Origin: CAZBUB01 sp964494985
Lineage (GTDB): Bacteria; Desulfobacterota; Desulfovibrionia; Desulfovibrionales; Desulfothermaceae
Assembly (NCBI GenBank): GCA_964494985.1
Contig: CAZBUB010000038.1
Coordinates: forward strand, 1-23,587
Reading direction: 5' to 3'
Length of the DNA stretch: 23,587 nucleotides
Shown: in pieces, positions 1-8,151 of the stretch
Numbering within the stretch: position 1 is the stretch's first letter
Layout: every line of letters begins with the position of its first letter
The notes under the pieces: model-generated
Seen by the model: only the letters and a program-made list of their open reading frames with translations
What the model was told of the DNA's origin: nothing
The model's database searches: none
Program-made: the position numbers and the translations under genes

Positions 1-385
1 TTTTCGAGATTTTTTAAAAAGTAACCTTAAAAATCGTTTGATTAAAGGTTTTTCATTTGATATTTTGCAACTGAAAGCAAAAGCCAAGCTTTCAAATGCT
101 CTTTGACAGGATATGGGGTTTTGCAAACAGTCCCTTGCATGTAAAATCCTGTGGGCTGACATCCATTTTCCAATACCAGAACCCTCGGGCAGAGGGGGAT
201 GGCCTGTGGATCGAATCGCACAAGCGGTCGGAAGCAGGAACCGCCGGGAAATGGCGACAAAGTACCGGTCCTGGCTGCATAGTCAGGAATCCCCTTCTTT
301 TAGGGAGGGGAGGATGTCAATCGCATAAATCTTGTTGCTTCTGTACGTTACCTGCAGGCAAAAGATAGAATTGCCTCCAAAGACT
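1..385. other. Intergenic region, no supported gene
   Basis: No open frame here has both a credible start and recognisable protein features; the short overlapping frames on both strands look random. The first 80 bases are AT-rich. Two weak hairpins are visible: CCCTC/GAGGG near 182-196, and an imperfect CCCCTTC/GGAGGGG near 290-312. The second lies downstream of the minus-strand nitroreductase and could mark a transcript end or a remnant of a repeat. A TTGACA at 103-108 lacks a matching -10 element at normal spacing. Confidence 0.5.
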
Positions 386-1117
386 CTACTCCTGCACTCT
401 GCCCAAAGGCATCACCAGGAGCGGGATCTCATCCTTTCTGGCTTCCAGGACCTTTGTTACTTGATTGTCCCTGAAGGCACCTACCACAGTAGTTCCCAAC
501 CCAAGCTCAGCAGCCTGCAGACTGAGGCTCTGGGCTGCACAGCCTGCTTCCACGTGCACGTACTGCTCTCCTCTGGAGCCGTACTTGCCTGTGACCCGCT
601 CGAACACTGCCGTAATCACCACTGCTGCCTGGGCCTCGCTGATCCACATCTGCCCCAGGCTGGCCCGGGCCAGCTCCTGCAGCCTTTGCCCCCCGCGCAC
701 CTGTTCCAGGGCCTGCCTTTCTGGCAGGTATTTGTAGACCCCAGAATCCAAGTCCTGCACATTTTCCGCCACCAGATAGAGCTCCAAAGGATACAAGGCC
801 CCGGCCGAGGGCACAGTCCTGAATCTTTGGCCCCTAGTCTGGCCCTGGGCAGAGAAAAGGGCCCTGGAGACCTCCTGCAGGCTAAGGCTGCCCGAAGCAA
901 AGCTACGCACCGAGCGCCTTTCATACAAAAGCCCGGCCAGATCCGAATCTTCTGCCTGGTACTTAGGCAGTTGCACCTGGTCTGTATTGCCTTTGCCGAA
1001 CAATACGCTACTCATAAGCACCTCCTGCATACCCAACATGACAAACATGATGAGGGCCAGGGACAACACCCTGCCCCATCCAGGGTTTGAGCTCTGCTTT
1101 AAATAGCGAAAAAACAT
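386..1117 (-). CDS. Membrane-anchored SagB-type nitroreductase family protein
   Basis: About 243 residues. I chose the ATG at 1117 because AAAGGGGG sits just upstream and this start clears the end of tamB by 44 bases; an upstream in-frame start at 1180 would overlap tamB. The N-terminus has basic residues followed by a hydrophobic stretch (about 17-38), read as a signal anchor, so the catalytic domain probably faces the periplasm. The rest fits the FMN-dependent nitroreductase fold: RRSVRSF near the start, then PSAGALYPLELYL and GVYKYLP, which characterise the SagB/ThcOx branch. Members are NAD(P)H- or azoline-oxidising flavoenzymes, often in peptide maturation, but no YcaO or peptide precursor is nearby, so the substrate is unknown. 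It is the last gene of the tamA-tamB unit. The family call is firm; the extracytoplasmic location is an inference from the N-terminus. Confidence 0.8.
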   Translation of the reverse strand: MFFRYLKQSSNPGWGRVLSLALIMFVMLGMQEVLMSSVLFGKGNTDQVQLPKYQAEDSDLAGLLYERRSVRSFASGSLSLQEVSRALFSAQGQTRGQRFRTVPSAGALYPLELYLVAENVQDLDSGVYKYLPERQALEQVRGGQRLQELARASLGQMWISEAQAAVVITAVFERVTGKYGSRGEQYVHVEAGCAAQSLSLQAAELGLGTTVVGAFRDNQVTKVLEARKDEIPLLVMPLGRVQE

Positions 1118-1161
1118 CAGTGCCCCCTTTGAGTGTTGATAATCACTCCTTCCTCCCAGGG

Positions 1162-4100
1162 CTAATAATCCAGCTTCCAAAACAGCCCCAGGCCACCCTG
1201 TCCCTCTGCTTCCAGGCTGCTTTCCAGGTTCAGCCTGGGACTCAGCTCCACCTCTACATTGACCTCATCCGATCCAGGTCCTGTGCCTTTCTCCACCTCA
1301 AGGTAGACCCTTTCATGCACATACTTGCCCACTCCGAACTGCACTTCTCCTGTCTCCTGGTCGGTCTGCACATCAATGCTGTCCACCTCTAGCACGCTGC
1401 GCACCTGGCCCATGAGATCCATCCCGCCCCCTGTGGCCAGCTTCCTGGCTGCATTGGCCAGCATCACAGCCTGAAAAGGACTAATCTGGGAAAAATCCTT
1501 GCCGAAAAGGACCCTGGCCAGTATCTGGTCCTGGGCCATGGGCGGATCAGAGTCAAGCTCCAGCTGCATATCCTCTACCGGTCCTGTAATCCGCACGATA
1601 CCATCCAGCTCCTTACGCTTGTGCCTGGCTGTAATATCCAGAACCGGCGCAGGCGGGCTGGCGCCTGTAAAGGAGATCCTTGAGCCCTGATCCAGGGTGA
1701 AACGTTTGTTCAGAAACATCATATGCCCGCGTGCCACTTCCAGCTCCCCTGTCAATCTGGGGCTATGTGTCTGCCCAGCAACCCGCAGATCACCCCTCCA
1801 TTCAGAATCCAGACCCCTGCCCCGAACATAGACCCGGGCAGGGAACTCCAGCTGCAGGTCCAGGTCCAGGCCAAAGCCAGGCCCTGAGTCATTGTTCCCT
1901 ATCTGAGGCTGATTACCGTTTTGCAGACTTTTCTTCTCTGTATACTCCAGATGCACTACCTCAGAACTATCTCCCTTGGGCACCATGGCCTGGACCCGGT
2001 CGAACTCCAGCTTGCCCTGCAGAGATCCTCCTTTTGCGTCCCCCTGCAGTCCTAGGCTGCCCTTGTGCACCCAGGCCTGGACCTCCTTGCTGTTCAAGGC
2101 CCTGAAGTTCCGCAGATCCAAGTCCATGCCCCAGCTCAGGCCATCCTGCCCTTTTAGCTGCCCCTCTCCCTGGCCCATCAGCTTGCCCTGCCTGCCGTCG
2201 CCAGCCTCCAGGTCCAGCTGTGCCCTTTTGCCCTCCAGCTTGGCCTGCAGCAGGATATTCTGGAGCAATATGCCTTGGGCTGGCTGCTCAAAGGAGCCTT
2301 CCTCTATCCTCAGCTCACCCTGCAATTCTGGGCTCTGGATCTCGCCGCCCAGATCCGCGTCTAAAAGCATTCGACCCTGAAGCAGTTTCCCCTCAGCCAA
2401 AAGCAGGTAGCCCAAAGGGCTAAGCCGGGTCTGGGCTTGGATCTCACCCTGCAGCTGCCCTTGCTTTTCGAGCTTAGCTACAAAGGGCTGCAGGCTGAGC
2501 CGCAAGGGCAAATCCAGACTCAAAGTAGAGGTGTTGCCCTCGCCGGCAAAGGCCTTGGAGTCCACCTGGAGCCTGCCCCGCTCATAGCTGAGCCCCATAT
2601 CAGCCTGCAGCCCGGAGAAATCCTGTTCAGCCAGACCCAAGGTCCGCAGCTGGCTCAGGTCAAGCTCGCCCTGCAGCCTGGGCTGGACACCGCTGCCTGC
2701 AAGCTCCAGCCTGAGCCCCACATTACCCTGCAGCTTCTGGGTTTGCTGCAGGGGCAGATCCTGCAGTCTCAGGCCCTGCAGGCGAAGGAAACCATTCAGT
2801 TCCTCCTGGTCCAGACTGCCCTGGCTGCTTAGGCTGGCCTGCCCATATTGCAGATCCACCCTTTCCCAGCTGAAACCATCCTGGGCAATCTGCACTTGCA
2901 TAGGATTCTGCAGTTGAAAATCCTGTTCCTGGTATTTGCCTTGCAAACGCTGCAAAACCAACAAATGTGCCCTGTCCTCACTGCCCGGCTCCAGGATCAA
3001 TCCCAGATCCAGCTCCAAGGGATGCAGAAAGCTGCCCCGGCCCTTTGCATTCAGGCCCAGCTCCTTCCCGTACCAGGTGAGATCTCCATCCAGCCCAGCC
3101 AGCTTAAGCTCTTCTGCCTGGAGCTTTTCCAGACTAAACTTGCCCTGCAACCTGGGATCCTGTAAAAGATCCAGGCCCTTGAGCTTTGCTTGCAACCGCC
3201 CCAAGTTCGCACCTTCGGTCCGCAGCTGCTCCAAAACCAGATCTGCTCTGGCCTGCTGAGCACCTTCCCTGGGATAAAGATCAGCATTCAACTCCAAAGC
3301 ACCCTCAAGATCCATTCCAGTCAATCCAGCCAAGCTGGACAAATCCTGGATCCGGCCCTGGGCCTGGCCTGAGATCAATGGTCTGGACAAATCCAGCTCC
3401 AAATCCCCTTTGAGCTCTGTGCCTGCGCCTGACAGACTCAAATCAGACAGCTGCAGAAGATCCCCCAGCAGGGCATATTGGGTCTGCAGTCTCAGCTCCT
3501 CATCCAGAGCAACCAAGGCCATATCCAGGGAGCCTTGGGGACTTTGCAAAACATCCTTGGCCCTAAGCCCCAGATCCAGCTGCAGCTCTTTTTCCTGCAG
3601 CATAAGCTCGCTGCTCTGCAGCTCTATATCAGCACCCAGCTCAGGCAGAGTGCCCTGGAGCCCTGCTTTCAGCTTTGCGCCACCCCTCAACCCAAGCGGC
3701 AGATGCCCTGCCAAAACCTGCAGCCTGGGCAGATCCAAATCTAGGTCCGCCTGCACAAGCATCTGTTGCAGCTGCAAGGAACCTGCAGCTTGCATAGAGA
3801 ACCCCTGCCCCTGCATCTGCAGCTTACTCAATGCCAGCTCCTGGCCCTGCTTGAGCTGTAAAGCGCCGGAGAGCTTCAACCCTGGCCCGGCCAGATCCAG
3901 GACCTGCTCAGGCAACCCTGCCAGCTCATGGATATTGGCTTTGAATTCTGCCCGCAGGTCCAAATCCTGCAGGTTGCCCTGCAGTTTTGACTCCAGCTCC
4001 AAGCCAGCCTGGGGCAGATCCTGCCCTTGCAGCCAGCCCTCTAGATCGGTCAATTCAAGATCCACTCCAGAAGCAAACTCCATGTCCTGCAGATCCAGCT

Positions 4101-5514
4101 GTAGATCGCGAACCTGCAGCATATCCCTGCCTGTTCGCACCTGCAGCAGAGTCAGGTCCAGCTGCTCCTGTCGCAGCTGCAATTCATAACTCAAATCCAG
4201 ATCACGGCTTCCAGAAAGTCCTGTGGTCTCCAGGCCCTGCAGGCTGCCCTGGCCGCTTGCGGCCAACTGCATTCCGGATCCTTCCTTAAAGCTGAGCTCT
4301 GACTCCAGGATCAGGCCTTGCAGGCGAAAGTCCTTGGCTTTTAGCCTTCCAGCTTGCAGTTCCAGCCTGGCATCCGGTTTTGACCAAGGCCCTGAGAACG
4401 CCGCTTTTAACTGCAGGGGATCCGTTTCTAGCCCAGCTTGGGCCAGCACGGGCTTTGTATTTAAAAGCCGCAGCTCCAGATTGCCTTGCAGGGTCCTTTG
4501 CTTCAGGTCCGCACCAGCCTGCAGTCTGCCCTGCAGGCCTGGAGCTTTGAGCTGCAGGCCCTCCAGGTGCAGCCTGTTTTCGTCTGGCTGCATGAGGACC
4601 CTGCCCTGGAAGAGGCTTTTCTCCCGCAAAAAAGGCTGAAATTGCTCTGCTACCAGCCCGGGCTCTGCCTGCAGCTCTGCCTTGAAATCCAGGGCAATCT
4701 CATCCTGCAGCTCCAGGTCCAAGTCCGTGTCCAAATGGGCCATTCCAGGAGCATGCAGCATGGCTTTCCCCTGCCAGCTGCTTCCCTGGCCCACTCCATC
4801 CACCTGGAAAGAGACGTCCCTGGGCAGGCCCTGCTCCGGCGAGAGCGCCTGTAGCAAACCCTGATCCTGGAACTGGAGCTCAAGATCCAAGCCTTCCTGC
4901 TCCTGGGCCTGATATCCCGCCCTGGCCCGCAGCAAAAGCTCGGGCCTATCCAGTCCCTGCAGATCAATCTCTGCCTCCAGATCCCCGGCCTTCTGCAGCT
5001 TTAGGGCAGCCTGCAGGCTGAATTCAGCCTTTGTGCCTATAAGCCCTTCCCCCAGGCTGATCCTGGCCAGCTGCAGCTCCTGCAGCTCCAGCCCCAGTGC
5101 TGGCTGCAATGGCCACTCAAAGTCTGCAGGCTCCTTTTCCTCCGGTTTAGGTCTTGAATCGGACAGGGTCTGGGGGGCGCGCTGTATCCGCAGTTCAGCA
5201 GCCCGGACATGGTGCACCACGATCCTGTGCTGCAGAATATCCCGCAGGGACCAGCTAAGGCTCAGCCCTTCCAGCTTGAGCCAGCTTCCATCTGCATCAG
5301 AGAGGCTCAGCTCCTCCAGGCCCAGCTCAAAAGGCAAGGCCCCATGCAGGCCTGAAATCCTGATCTCTTGCTCCCCTCTGGAAAGGACCTGGTTCAGACC
5401 CCTTTCCAGCTGGCTATGCCCCCAGTCTGTGCGTAGCAGGACCAAAAGGACCATTAAGAGCAGCAGCAAGATCCCGGCAAACCCGGCCAGCAATTGGAGG
5501 AAGATCCTTTTCAT
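1162..5514 (-). CDS. tamB: TamB, translocation and assembly module inner-membrane-anchored subunit
   Basis: 1450 residues, normal or slightly long for TamB. One N-terminal membrane helix (about residues 4-27, very Leu-rich) anchors it in the inner membrane. The remainder is a long periplasmic run of amphipathic beta repeats of the AsmA-like, bridge-type lipid-transfer architecture. The C-terminal 300 residues carry the conserved TamB (DUF490) domain, with motifs such as GELEVARGHMMFLNKRFTLD and DQILARVLFGKDFSQISPFQ. TamB spans the periplasm to TamA and is implicated in outer-membrane protein assembly and phospholipid transport. The start lies 5 bases after the tamA stop, so translation is probably coupled. 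The central part is extremely rich in Leu-Gln and Leu-Gly pairs, which gives the DNA a dense CTGCAG/CCTGCAG texture and produces many long spurious frames on the opposite strand. Confidence 0.95.
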   Translation of the reverse strand: MKRIFLQLLAGFAGILLLLLMVLLVLLRTDWGHSQLERGLNQVLSRGEQEIRISGLHGALPFELGLEELSLSDADGSWLKLEGLSLSWSLRDILQHRIVVHHVRAAELRIQRAPQTLSDSRPKPEEKEPADFEWPLQPALGLELQELQLARISLGEGLIGTKAEFSLQAALKLQKAGDLEAEIDLQGLDRPELLLRARAGYQAQEQEGLDLELQFQDQGLLQALSPEQGLPRDVSFQVDGVGQGSSWQGKAMLHAPGMAHLDTDLDLELQDEIALDFKAELQAEPGLVAEQFQPFLREKSLFQGRVLMQPDENRLHLEGLQLKAPGLQGRLQAGADLKQRTLQGNLELRLLNTKPVLAQAGLETDPLQLKAAFSGPWSKPDARLELQAGRLKAKDFRLQGLILESELSFKEGSGMQLAASGQGSLQGLETTGLSGSRDLDLSYELQLRQEQLDLTLLQVRTGRDMLQVRDLQLDLQDMEFASGVDLELTDLEGWLQGQDLPQAGLELESKLQGNLQDLDLRAEFKANIHELAGLPEQVLDLAGPGLKLSGALQLKQGQELALSKLQMQGQGFSMQAAGSLQLQQMLVQADLDLDLPRLQVLAGHLPLGLRGGAKLKAGLQGTLPELGADIELQSSELMLQEKELQLDLGLRAKDVLQSPQGSLDMALVALDEELRLQTQYALLGDLLQLSDLSLSGAGTELKGDLELDLSRPLISGQAQGRIQDLSSLAGLTGMDLEGALELNADLYPREGAQQARADLVLEQLRTEGANLGRLQAKLKGLDLLQDPRLQGKFSLEKLQAEELKLAGLDGDLTWYGKELGLNAKGRGSFLHPLELDLGLILEPGSEDRAHLLVLQRLQGKYQEQDFQLQNPMQVQIAQDGFSWERVDLQYGQASLSSQGSLDQEELNGFLRLQGLRLQDLPLQQTQKLQGNVGLRLELAGSGVQPRLQGELDLSQLRTLGLAEQDFSGLQADMGLSYERGRLQVDSKAFAGEGNTSTLSLDLPLRLSLQPFVAKLEKQGQLQGEIQAQTRLSPLGYLLLAEGKLLQGRMLLDADLGGEIQSPELQGELRIEEGSFEQPAQGILLQNILLQAKLEGKRAQLDLEAGDGRQGKLMGQGEGQLKGQDGLSWGMDLDLRNFRALNSKEVQAWVHKGSLGLQGDAKGGSLQGKLEFDRVQAMVPKGDSSEVVHLEYTEKKSLQNGNQPQIGNNDSGPGFGLDLDLQLEFPARVYVRGRGLDSEWRGDLRVAGQTHSPRLTGELEVARGHMMFLNKRFTLDQGSRISFTGASPPAPVLDITARHKRKELDGIVRITGPVEDMQLELDSDPPMAQDQILARVLFGKDFSQISPFQAVMLANAARKLATGGGMDLMGQVRSVLEVDSIDVQTDQETGEVQFGVGKYVHERVYLEVEKGTGPGSDEVNVEVELSPRLNLESSLEAEGQGGLGLFWKLDY

Positions 5515-5519
5515 AAATT

Positions 5520-7304
5520 CTAAAATGCCTGCCCGATGCTGATGTAGACTTGAAAATCACTGTCCACCCCTGGCCTTTTATTCAGGGGAAAGGCCACATC
5601 CAACCGCAAGGGACCGAATCCTGTATAATAGCGATAACCAATGCCCGCTCCCCAGCGAATCTGTTCTTCAGAGCTGGGATAGCTTGCCTCATAGACCTGT
5701 CCGCCCTCCAAGAATCCTACCACACCAGAATTCCCAAACAAACGCCACCTGAGCTCTGCCCCCAGCTCCAGCATGGATCTGCCGCCCACAGGATCCCCGT
5801 CTTCCAAGGGCCCTAGCTTCTGAAAGCCATAGCCGCGCACCGAGCCTCCGCCCCCTGCATAGAATCTCTCGTCAGCAGGGATGCCCTGTCTGGAAGCCCC
5901 GGAGATCACGCCTGCTTTGGCCCTGCTGGCCAATATAAGCCTTTTCCCCTGCATCAGCCCTTGATAATGGCTGACTCCCAGCTGGGTCTTCAAAAACTGC
6001 AGATCCTGGTCAAAGGTATCTGTATAAGGGGTCAGCCTGAGAGTGGACCTGATCCCTTGCCTCGGGTCCAGAACCTGATCCCTGGAATCCCATTGCAGTT
6101 TGGTAGGCAAAGAAAGCAGACCGAAGTCCTCCCTTTCCTCCTGGGTCACCTGCAGCATCCTGTAGGCTACCCCTGCCCCTGCAGAAAGATGCCTGGACAA
6201 CTGTCTCTCTACCCTGGCTGCCGCACCCAGACTGCGGCTTTCGTAGGCATCTGTCTCCTTCCTGGCCAGGCTGGAAGTCAAGTTCAAGGTCTGGTCCTGA
6301 CGTCTGAATCTGGGCATGGAAAATTCAGTATCCAATGCAACCTCCATAGCTGACAGCGAGAGGCTGCTTTTGAAGGAACGGCCTTTGCCACGTACATTAC
6401 GATGCTCCCAGCCCAAGCTGAGCTTAGGACCCACATCAGCCTCATAGCTGATTCCAGCCTTGATGGTCCGGGGGCTGCGCTCCACCAAGTTGACTATGAT
6501 CTCTGCCCTGCCCTCCTGGTCCAGATCAGACTTTGTCTTCACCTGGACCATGGAGAATAGGCCGCTGGCCACCAGGCTGCGCCGCAGCTCCTCCAGCTTC
6601 TCTGCCTGGAAGATATCCCCCTGCTGCCAAGGAATGCGCTCCTGGACATAGGCTTTGCGCACCCGATCCAGACCTTGAATCCGGGTCTGGCCAAAGTCTG
6701 CCTCAGGCCCGGGCTGAACATGGTAGTAAACATCCACCTGCTGCTGTTCGTGGTCCACCAGGGCCTGCTGCAGGGAAACCTCTGGGGAGGGCCTGCCCCT
6801 GTTGCGCAGATACTCCCTGATTCTGCTTTCCGTCTGGCGCACCTGCCTGGCCCGGAAGGCAGAGCCAGGCTCCAGGCCCAGCTCTTCAGGCTCTGGCAGC
6901 TGCAACTCTGCCTCCTGCTCGGCTGCGGCAACCTCCAGGTTGACCATGCCCAAGACATACCTGGCTCCAGGCTGCACCTGGAAAACCACTTCCAATCCGG
7001 ATTTTGCTTCCTGGAGCTCGATATCTATGCTGGGATTGAAATAGCCAAAGGACTGCAGGGTCCGGGACATCTTGCGTACATCCTGCCTGGCCCGATATTC
7101 CAGCTGGCTGCGTGTGCTAGGCAACTGCTCCTGGAGCTGGAAGGTATCTGCTTCAGAGATCAAGGCCTTACGCACCTCGGCGCTTAGCTCGCCTTGGATT
7201 CTGGGCTGATAGCCAAGTCCCTGGGCGGAATTTTCCTGGGCCAGGAGAAAGGATGGAGTGCACAGCAATATCAGGTAGCAGCAAACAATCAGCGCTCTGT
7301 ACAT
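5520..7304 (-). CDS. tamA: TamA, Omp85-family outer-membrane translocation and assembly protein
   Basis: About 594 residues from the ATG at 7304. This start gives a clean signal peptide (residues 1-22, basic residue at 3, cleavage after LLA). An in-frame TTG at 7325 overlaps the upstream stop as TTGA and remains possible. Neither start has a strong ribosome-binding site, so coupling to the upstream nitroreductase is likely. The mature protein begins with about 230 residues of POTRA repeats, followed by a C-terminal beta barrel. The diagnostic Omp85 loop-6 motif VRGY lies at about 489-492 after a glycine run, and the protein ends in aromatic F. TamA sits in the outer membrane and pairs with TamB, encoded immediately downstream. 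Length and domain order match the family. Confidence 0.95.
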   Translation of the reverse strand: MYRALIVCCYLILLCTPSFLLAQENSAQGLGYQPRIQGELSAEVRKALISEADTFQLQEQLPSTRSQLEYRARQDVRKMSRTLQSFGYFNPSIDIELQEAKSGLEVVFQVQPGARYVLGMVNLEVAAAEQEAELQLPEPEELGLEPGSAFRARQVRQTESRIREYLRNRGRPSPEVSLQQALVDHEQQQVDVYYHVQPGPEADFGQTRIQGLDRVRKAYVQERIPWQQGDIFQAEKLEELRRSLVASGLFSMVQVKTKSDLDQEGRAEIIVNLVERSPRTIKAGISYEADVGPKLSLGWEHRNVRGKGRSFKSSLSLSAMEVALDTEFSMPRFRRQDQTLNLTSSLARKETDAYESRSLGAAARVERQLSRHLSAGAGVAYRMLQVTQEEREDFGLLSLPTKLQWDSRDQVLDPRQGIRSTLRLTPYTDTFDQDLQFLKTQLGVSHYQGLMQGKRLILASRAKAGVISGASRQGIPADERFYAGGGGSVRGYGFQKLGPLEDGDPVGGRSMLELGAELRWRLFGNSGVVGFLEGGQVYEASYPSSEEQIRWGAGIGYRYYTGFGPLRLDVAFPLNKRPGVDSDFQVYISIGQAF

Positions 7305-7321
7305 CTGAGAATCAGCCCAGC

Positions 7322-7909
7322 TCAAGGCTGATAACTGGCCAGAACAACATCCTGCTGCCTGCGCTTGGGTACATGGTGCATGTCTTGTTCATCTCGGTAA
7401 TAGTCAAGATTCTGGCCTGGGCCAGCCTCCTCCAGGACAATCTCTTCCGCCGGGCTGCCCAGGGCCAGAACCAGCAGGATCTTGTACTGCTCCTCCAGGT
7501 CCAGCACCCCGGCCAGCCTCCTGCGGTTCACTGCCCCCAGCATGCAGCCCCCGTAGCCTTTTTCCCTGGCAGCCAACAGCATGGTCTGGGCGGCAATGCC
7601 CTGATCCATCCAGCCCGTGCCTGAGACCCTGGTATCCTCTAGGATCACTATATAAGCAGCCGGCCTCTCGCCCTGGGCAGGCCCGGGCCAATCCGGCAGG
7701 GCCGCGGCCCAGGTCAGGCAGTCGAAAATCTCCTGGTTCAGATCCGGGTCTGTGCACAGCACGTAGCGCAGGGGCTGCTTATTGGCTGCAGAGGGAGTAA
7801 ATCTGGCGATATCCACCAATTCTTGCAAAACTTGCAGATCCAGGGGCTCGCTTTGCTTGAACCTGCGTATGCTCCGGGAAGCCCGCACCAATTCCTTTAG
7901 ATTGCTCAT
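7322..7909 (-). CDS. Cytoplasmic nitroreductase family protein
   Basis: 195 residues, a usual length for a compact nitroreductase. The N-terminal RASRSIRRF and the following FTPSAANKQPLRYV match the FMN-phosphate-binding and dimer regions of the family. GIAAQTMLLAAREKGYGGCMLGA and the LVLALGSPAEE segment match the central helix and C-terminal strand. There is no signal peptide or membrane helix, so it should be cytoplasmic. AGGAAAGG lies about 7 bases before the ATG, a good ribosome-binding site. It is the first gene of the unit running into tamA, and its stop overlaps a possible TTG start of tamA. The true electron acceptor cannot be read from sequence; such proteins reduce nitro compounds, quinones or flavins. 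Confidence 0.85.
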   Translation of the reverse strand: MSNLKELVRASRSIRRFKQSEPLDLQVLQELVDIARFTPSAANKQPLRYVLCTDPDLNQEIFDCLTWAAALPDWPGPAQGERPAAYIVILEDTRVSGTGWMDQGIAAQTMLLAAREKGYGGCMLGAVNRRRLAGVLDLEEQYKILLVLALGSPAEEIVLEEAGPGQNLDYYRDEQDMHHVPKRRQQDVVLASYQP

Positions 7910-8151
7910 ACCAAACCTTTCCTAGTCTATTTTCTTAGTCCTCCAGCTCGTCAGCTTATCCTGCAAATCCCATACTTGACAAGCCCTGATCCTGCATAGT
8001 CCTTATTATCCTTGCTTGCACACTCAGAAAAAAAAGGCTAGGTTCCCTGCGTAAAAATAAAGATACAGAACTTTATGGCAGCAATGTCTGGACCAGGCTA
8101 AATTGTTGGCCTGTATCAGCCTGGGCAAGCTTAAATTTACAGGAGGGATGC
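7910..8151. other. Divergent intergenic region between nitroreductase-tamAB unit and chemoreceptor gene
   Basis: This 242-base spacer must hold the promoters of two divergent units. It is AT-richer than its neighbours. A TTGACA at 7976-7981 is present, but no -10 hexamer sits 16-18 bases away; TATTAT occurs at 22. No convincing sigma-28 or sigma-54 site was seen upstream of the chemoreceptor. The clear element is the chemoreceptor ribosome-binding site AGGAGGG at about 8141-8147. Confidence 0.45.

Noticed and set aside
42..280. Overlapping 60-90 codon frames on both strands near the left edge
   Set aside because: No ribosome-binding sites, no recognisable motifs, and mutually overlapping; treated as non-coding.
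332..1090. 252-codon plus-strand frame antisense to the SagB-type nitroreductase
   Set aside because: It is a shadow of codon bias on the real minus-strand gene, with a composition unlike a folded protein and no ribosome-binding site.
3410..4189. 259-codon plus-strand frame antisense to tamB
   Set aside because: Ser/Cys/Pro/Arg-rich product caused by the CTGCAG-rich tamB sequence read backward; several similar frames occur along tamB.
7976..8009. TTGACA followed by TATTAT as a promoter for the chemoreceptor
   Set aside because: The spacing is 22 bases, outside the usable range, and no better -10 hexamer is present.
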